Shown here piece by piece: positions 60,992 through 64,000 of a stretch of 64,000 bases of DNA. Source of the DNA: DATMER01 sp040349255. GTDB lineage: Bacteria > Acidobacteriota > Thermoanaerobaculia > Multivoradales > UBA5704. The notes under the pieces are model-generated. The model was not told where the DNA came from and made no database searches. It was given only the letters and a program-made list of their open reading frames with translations. The translations under genes and the position numbers were made by a program. The DNA lies in NCBI GenBank assembly GCA_040349255.1, contig JBEQUE010000206.1, positions 1 through 64,000 on the forward strand. The letters are read 5' to 3'. Position 1 is the stretch's first letter, and every line of letters starts with the position of its first letter.

Positions 60992-61288
60992 ATTCTTTTA
61001 GCAGCCAGTAGGAGAAGGTTTGGTCAGCAGAGAGGGCGAATTCATATGGGTCGTGCAACAGTCCCATTCACTTACAAGGGGCCGAGCTGCTTGCGAGCCC
61101 GATCGGCACTCACTTGCAGATTTATGACGATGTCTCGCCCTCCTTGCTTGACTGTCGGCCTGCAGGTCGTCAAGAAGCTCTTCGCGCGTCCAACTCTGTA
61201 GTTGAGCACCGCTCGGATGCGGAGGTATGTCGAAGATCGAGCTGGCGTCGGATTGTAAGAAGAAGTCCAGAATCATCGCGTTCACCCG
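60992..61288. other. Intergenic stretch without a supportable gene
   Basis: Both strands contain short open frames, the longest a minus-strand one of 95 codons at 60998-61285 (MNAMILDFFLQSDAS...). Its C-terminal third changes character after a possible frameshift, and it has no clear ribosome-binding site or family. The DNA is AT-richer than the flanks and belongs with the defence gene. I see nothing firm in it beyond the likely promoter region of that gene. Confidence 0.4.
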
Positions 61289-61510
61289 CTACAGGGTCGG
61301 GACGGTCACGCGCAGGCCCGGCGGATGCTGCGGTCGGGCTCTCAAGCCGACGCGGTACCTGGCGAGCATGGCGGTCAGCGCTCCGGACTGCGCCCAGGCT
61401 TCCTTATAGACGGCGATCTCCTCGTCACCTTAAGGGCTTTAACCAGATAGGCGAAGTCGTCCTTGCGCAGGGTGCGCTCCGGCAGCCAGGGGAACTGGTC
61501 GGGACGATGC
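61289..61510 (-). pseudogene. Epoxide hydrolase (alpha/beta hydrolase) remnant
   Basis: On the minus strand two adjoining frames read RPDQFPWLPERTLRKDDFAYLVKALK and then, after a frameshift near 61430, GDEEIAVYKEAWAQSGALTAML and RVTVPTL followed by a stop at 61289-61291. Together they match the lid region of soluble epoxide hydrolases and haloalkanoate dehalogenases. The catalytic nucleophile part and the C-terminus are missing. This is a fragment left at the border of the defence-gene segment. Confidence 0.7.
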
Positions 61511-61607
61511 GGTGCCTCTCTTCCATATACTAGCGGAACCCGGCGCCTCCCGGAGCGTACAGGAGGTGCGGCCGAGACGGAAGAAGGGAAAAGAAGGAGA
61601 AACGACG

Positions 61608-62105
61608 ATGCGCTACGTGATGAAGCAGAAGCTGATCTCCCTGGGCGACGACTTCACGATCCAGGACGGGAACGGGAACGACGCCTTCTTCGTCGACGGC
61701 AAGGTGCTCAGCTTCGGCGACAAGCTGGTGTTCAAGGACATGGCCGGCAACGAGCTCGTGCGGATCGAGCAGAAGCTCCTGGCCTGGGGGCCGACCTACG
61801 AGATCTTCCGCGCCGGCGAGCTCGTCGCCACGGTCAAGAAGTCGATCTTCACCCTGCTCCACTGCAAGTTCTCCGTGGACGTGCCGGGGCCGGACGACCT
61901 GGAAGCCGGCGGGGATTTCCTGGACCACGAGTATGCGTTCACCCGGCACGGACAGGCGGTGGCCAGCGTCTCGAAGCGGTGGTTCTCCTGGAGCGACACG
62001 TACGGCATCGACATCGCTCCGGGCGAGGACGACGTCCTCCTCCTGGCCTGCGCCGTGGTCGTGGACCTGGCCTGCCACCAGGACGACGGACACCATGGGC
62101 ACTAG
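61608..62105 (+). CDS. LURP-one-related (LOR) family protein
   Basis: The ATG follows AAGGAGA, and the 165-residue product starts MRYVMKQKLISLGDDFTIQDGNGNDAFFVDGK, the typical opening of bacterial LOR proteins. It continues with VLSFGDKLVFKDMAGNELVRIEQKLLAWGPTYEI. The fold is a tubby-like beta barrel, probably binding lipid or acting as a scaffold. The function in bacteria is unknown. Its 3' end overlaps the peptidase gene by 11 nt. Confidence 0.88.
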   Translation: MRYVMKQKLISLGDDFTIQDGNGNDAFFVDGKVLSFGDKLVFKDMAGNELVRIEQKLLAWGPTYEIFRAGELVATVKKSIFTLLHCKFSVDVPGPDDLEAGGDFLDHEYAFTRHGQAVASVSKRWFSWSDTYGIDIAPGEDDVLLLACAVVVDLACHQDDGHHGH

Positions 62106-63360
62106 GCTCGCGGCGGCCGGAGCCCTGCTCCTGGCCTCCGCGCTGGGCGCCGGAACGCTGCCGCAGGATGTGGCTCCCCTGCCGAAGGAGATGGCGAGCC
62201 GCGTCGCCGAGCTCCTGAAGGAGGCGGAGACCTGGCGCGGCCTGACCGCGCGCGAGCCGGTCCCGTCCGGCACGGTGGACGAGCCGGTCCTCAAGCGCAA
62301 GGTGGCCGAGTCGTTCCGCGAGGAGCTGCCGCCGGAGGTGCTGCGGTCCGTCGAGACCGGGCTCAAGGCGTTCGGCCTCATCCCGGAGGGCCTGGACCTG
62401 GTGGCGTTCCTCCCCGAGCTGCTCGCCAGCGAGACCGCGGGCTTCTACGACCCGGAGCGGCACTACCTGGTCCTCGTCCAGCGCGAAGGCCAGCCGCTCG
62501 ACGCGGGTCCGCCGGAACTGTCGGAGGATGCCGCGACGCGGACCGACGAGGCGGTGCTCGTCCACGAGCTGACGCACGCGATCCAGGATCAGCACTTCAA
62601 CCTGGAGACGTTCAGCTCCGGCCGTCCGCTCGACGACGCCGAGGCCGCCCGGGTGGCGCTCATCGAGGGCGACGCCACGCTGGTCATGATGGATTTCTTC
62701 GCCCAGACGCGCATCGAGGAGGTGCCGGCGCTCCAGCAGTCCATGGCCGCGATGCTCGACGATCCGCGGGAGATGATGGATGCGGCGTCCGGCGTGCCCG
62801 GCACCGCCGAGCTGGCCGCGGCCCCGGCCTGGCTCCGGGACACGCTGCTCTTCAGCTACTTCCAGGGGTTCCAGTTCTGCCTGAGCGCGCGCCAGGCCGG
62901 CGGCCAGGCGCTGCTCGACAAGGCGTTTTCCACGGATCCGCCACGCTCGACCGAGCAGATCCTCCATCCGGAGAAGTGGCACACGAAGCGGGACGACCCG
63001 GTGGCGATCGCCTGGCCGGAAGGCCTCCTGCCCGGCTGGAGCCGGGTGTCCGAAGGGCAGCTCGGAGAGCTCGGCGTGCGCACGCTGGTGCGGGAGATCG
63101 CGAAGCAGAAGGACGACCGCGCCAGCCAGGCCGCGGCCGGCTGGGGAGGCGACCGCTTTGCCGTTTTTCAGGAGAAGGAAGGGCGCCGGCTGCTGGTCTG
63201 GATCAGCGAGTGGGACTCCGATGCCGATGCGAAGGAGCTGCAGAGCGCGCTCCGCGGGCTGGAAAAGGACTGGGCCGTGCAGCGCTCGGCGCGGCGGGTG
63301 GTGGTGACCCGGGGCGAGCTGCCGAAGGAGGCCCGGGCGGCGCTGAAGAAAAGGACCTGA
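62095..63360 (+). CDS. Secreted HExxH zinc metallopeptidase-like protein
   Basis: The 421-residue protein has a signal peptide (MGTRLAAAGALLLASALGAGTLP). The zinc motif is EAVLVHELTHAIQDQHF, followed about 35 residues later by RVALIEGDATLVMMDFF, whose Glu may be the third ligand. The rest is helical with no clear family. It is probably a periplasmic peptidase or peptidase-derived protein. It overlaps the LOR gene by 11 nt, so the pair is co-expressed. Confidence 0.75.
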   Translation: MGTRLAAAGALLLASALGAGTLPQDVAPLPKEMASRVAELLKEAETWRGLTAREPVPSGTVDEPVLKRKVAESFREELPPEVLRSVETGLKAFGLIPEGLDLVAFLPELLASETAGFYDPERHYLVLVQREGQPLDAGPPELSEDAATRTDEAVLVHELTHAIQDQHFNLETFSSGRPLDDAEAARVALIEGDATLVMMDFFAQTRIEEVPALQQSMAAMLDDPREMMDAASGVPGTAELAAAPAWLRDTLLFSYFQGFQFCLSARQAGGQALLDKAFSTDPPRSTEQILHPEKWHTKRDDPVAIAWPEGLLPGWSRVSEGQLGELGVRTLVREIAKQKDDRASQAAAGWGGDRFAVFQEKEGRRLLVWISEWDSDADAKELQSALRGLEKDWAVQRSARRVVVTRGELPKEARAALKKRT

Positions 63361-63361
63361 A

Positions 63362-63392
63362 GGACTGCAAGGACCCTGAGTCCTTGCAGTCC
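63362..63392. terminator. 13-bp perfect inverted repeat between convergent genes
   Basis: GGACTGCAAGGAC and GTCCTTGCAGTCC are separated by 5 nt directly after the stop of the metallopeptidase-like gene. The next bases repeat TGCAGTCC once more. It faces the 3' end of the ferritin-like gene, so it probably stops transcription from both sides. Confidence 0.7.
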
Positions 63393-63418
63393 CTGCAGTC
63401 CTTTGGGTCCCTTGTCCT

Positions 63419-63859
63419 TTACACCCGGCTCATGAGCCGGTCGACCGTGCTGATGTGGGCGCGCTGCCGCGGGATGATGCTGCGGATCAGGGCCTGGCAG
63501 TCGGCGGGGAGGTCGTGGTCGTTGAGCGCGTTCTCGTACTCCTTGAGGCCGTGCTCTTCGCCTTCCTTCAGGGCCTTCAAGGCGCTGGTGTTGCCGAGGA
63601 GCTTCGCGGTGCCTTCGATGGCCTTGGCGAACGCGCCCCAGGGACCCGAGTCCTTGGAGGGCTTGCCGCCGTGCTGCTCGACGTGGTGCCAGAGGGAGTC
63701 CGCCGCGTCGCGGTGGTCGCGCTGCATGGCGCGCAGCTCCTCGACGAACGGATCCTGGACGTCGCCGAGCTTCTCGATCGCCTGGCGGTAGGTCTCGACC
63801 GCGGACATCTCTCCGCGCAGCAGGCTGTTCAGGGTATTGGTTTCAGTGGTGACGGCCAT
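63419..63859 (-). CDS. Ferritin-like DUF2383 (PA2169-type) protein
   Basis: The 146-residue four-helix protein has the ferritin-like pattern: SLLRGEMSAVETYRQAIEKL, ELRAMQRDHRDAADSLWHHVEQHGG, and LKEGEEHGLKEYENALND. Glu and ExxH/HxxxA positions are consistent with a di-iron site. Members of this group are linked to stress and iron or redox handling. AGGAGGTCC precedes the ATG. Confidence 0.88.
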   Translation of the reverse strand: MAVTTETNTLNSLLRGEMSAVETYRQAIEKLGDVQDPFVEELRAMQRDHRDAADSLWHHVEQHGGKPSKDSGPWGAFAKAIEGTAKLLGNTSALKALKEGEEHGLKEYENALNDHDLPADCQALIRSIIPRQRAHISTVDRLMSRV

Positions 63860-63943
63860 GTTGGACCTCCTTGTTGTTGATACCGAAGGGCGGCGCGGGC
63901 CGCCCGGGCTGTCGGCAAGGAGGGTTCTGCAATCGATGTGCCG

Positions 63944-64000
63944 TCAGGTCTCGCCCTCGTCGGGCACGGGGACCGGCTTCCGGACGGTGATCCGCACGGT
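63944..64000 (-). CDS. C-terminal end of a gene cut by the window edge
   Basis: On the minus strand a frame open to the right edge ends TVRKPVPVPDEGET and a stop at 63944-63946. Only 18 residues are visible, so the product cannot be named. It lies upstream of the ferritin-like gene in the same orientation. Confidence 0.3.
   Translation of the reverse strand, partial: TVRITVRKPVPVPDEGET

Noticed and set aside
60998..61285. 95-codon minus-strand frame upstream of the NACHT gene
   Set aside because: It has no ribosome-binding site, no recognisable family and a probable internal frameshift. It was left as an intergenic note.

Overview
The window is GC-rich (by eye about two thirds G+C), tightly packed bacterial DNA, with many stop/start overlaps of the ATGA, GTGA and TTGA type. 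There is no rRNA, tRNA or other taxonomic marker. The gene set is an ECF sigma/zinc-finger anti-sigma pair, TPR proteins with zinc motifs, a MacB-type exporter with its own NtrC/kinase pair, RHS/YD proteins with IPT domains and the VDTR C-terminal domain, and an MNIO enzyme. This fits an Acidobacteriota-like heterotroph, but that is an inference. Many genes carry a TANNNT hexamer 5-11 nt before the start codon and no Shine-Dalgarno, which suggests widespread leaderless transcription.

Layout. 1-5.85 kb: HEAT-cyclophilin protein (cut by the window edge), secreted thioredoxin-like protein, ECF sigma with an ECF-type promoter, anti-sigma factor, bactofilin-like membrane protein, dCTP deaminase, DDAH-family hydrolase. 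5.9-13.3 kb: a 21-bp degenerate repeat array, a helical-repeat protein, 3-hydroxybutyryl-CoA dehydrogenase, zinc-ribbon TPR protein, ProRS, a methyltransferase and a threonine dehydratase-like enzyme. 13.3-15.9 kb: three minus-strand genes (a truncated zinc/TPR protein, its full-length paralogue, a small secreted peptide), each with a TATAG-type -10. 16.1-24.6 kb: GntR/ABC cluster whose permease is fused to a propeller-like domain, GIY-YIG protein, membrane glycosyltransferase-like proteins, ExeA/GspB pair, B3/4-domain protein. 24.3-31.6 kb: SUKH-like protein, NudC, dual-specificity phosphatase, a protease-like protein with altered catalytic residues, flavoprotein reductase, a three-gene MNIO locus with a CSPC small protein, lipoprotein, thioesterase and ArsC-like protein.

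31.6-38.8 kb is a complete MacA/MacB-like exporter operon followed by a sigma-54 activator and its histidine kinase, with a good sigma-54 promoter in front. This looks like a self-regulating envelope or efflux module. 38.8-46.3 kb: an unknown proline-rich protein, LeuRS, a CASTOR-like ion-channel protein, and an ABC-2 permease. 46.3-55 kb: an accessory island with a coiled-coil/wHTH protein, a 21-bp repeat array, an IPT/PPC surface protein and a large RHS protein ending in a papain-like toxin domain. The ABC-2 ATPase lies on the far side of the island, so the island may have split an ABC operon.

56-64 kb: DUF433/DUF5615 toxin-antitoxin pair, a 20-bp repeat array, a YdeI-like protein, an AT-richer 1169-residue nuclease-NACHT protein (a probable anti-phage NLR), an epoxide-hydrolase pseudogene beside it, a LURP-one-like protein, a secreted HExxH protein, and a ferritin-like protein. 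The strongest candidates for undescribed biology are the four intergenic arrays of degenerate 20-21-bp units, the MNIO/CSPC locus, the zinc-TPR/secreted-peptide module, and the nuclease-NACHT gene.
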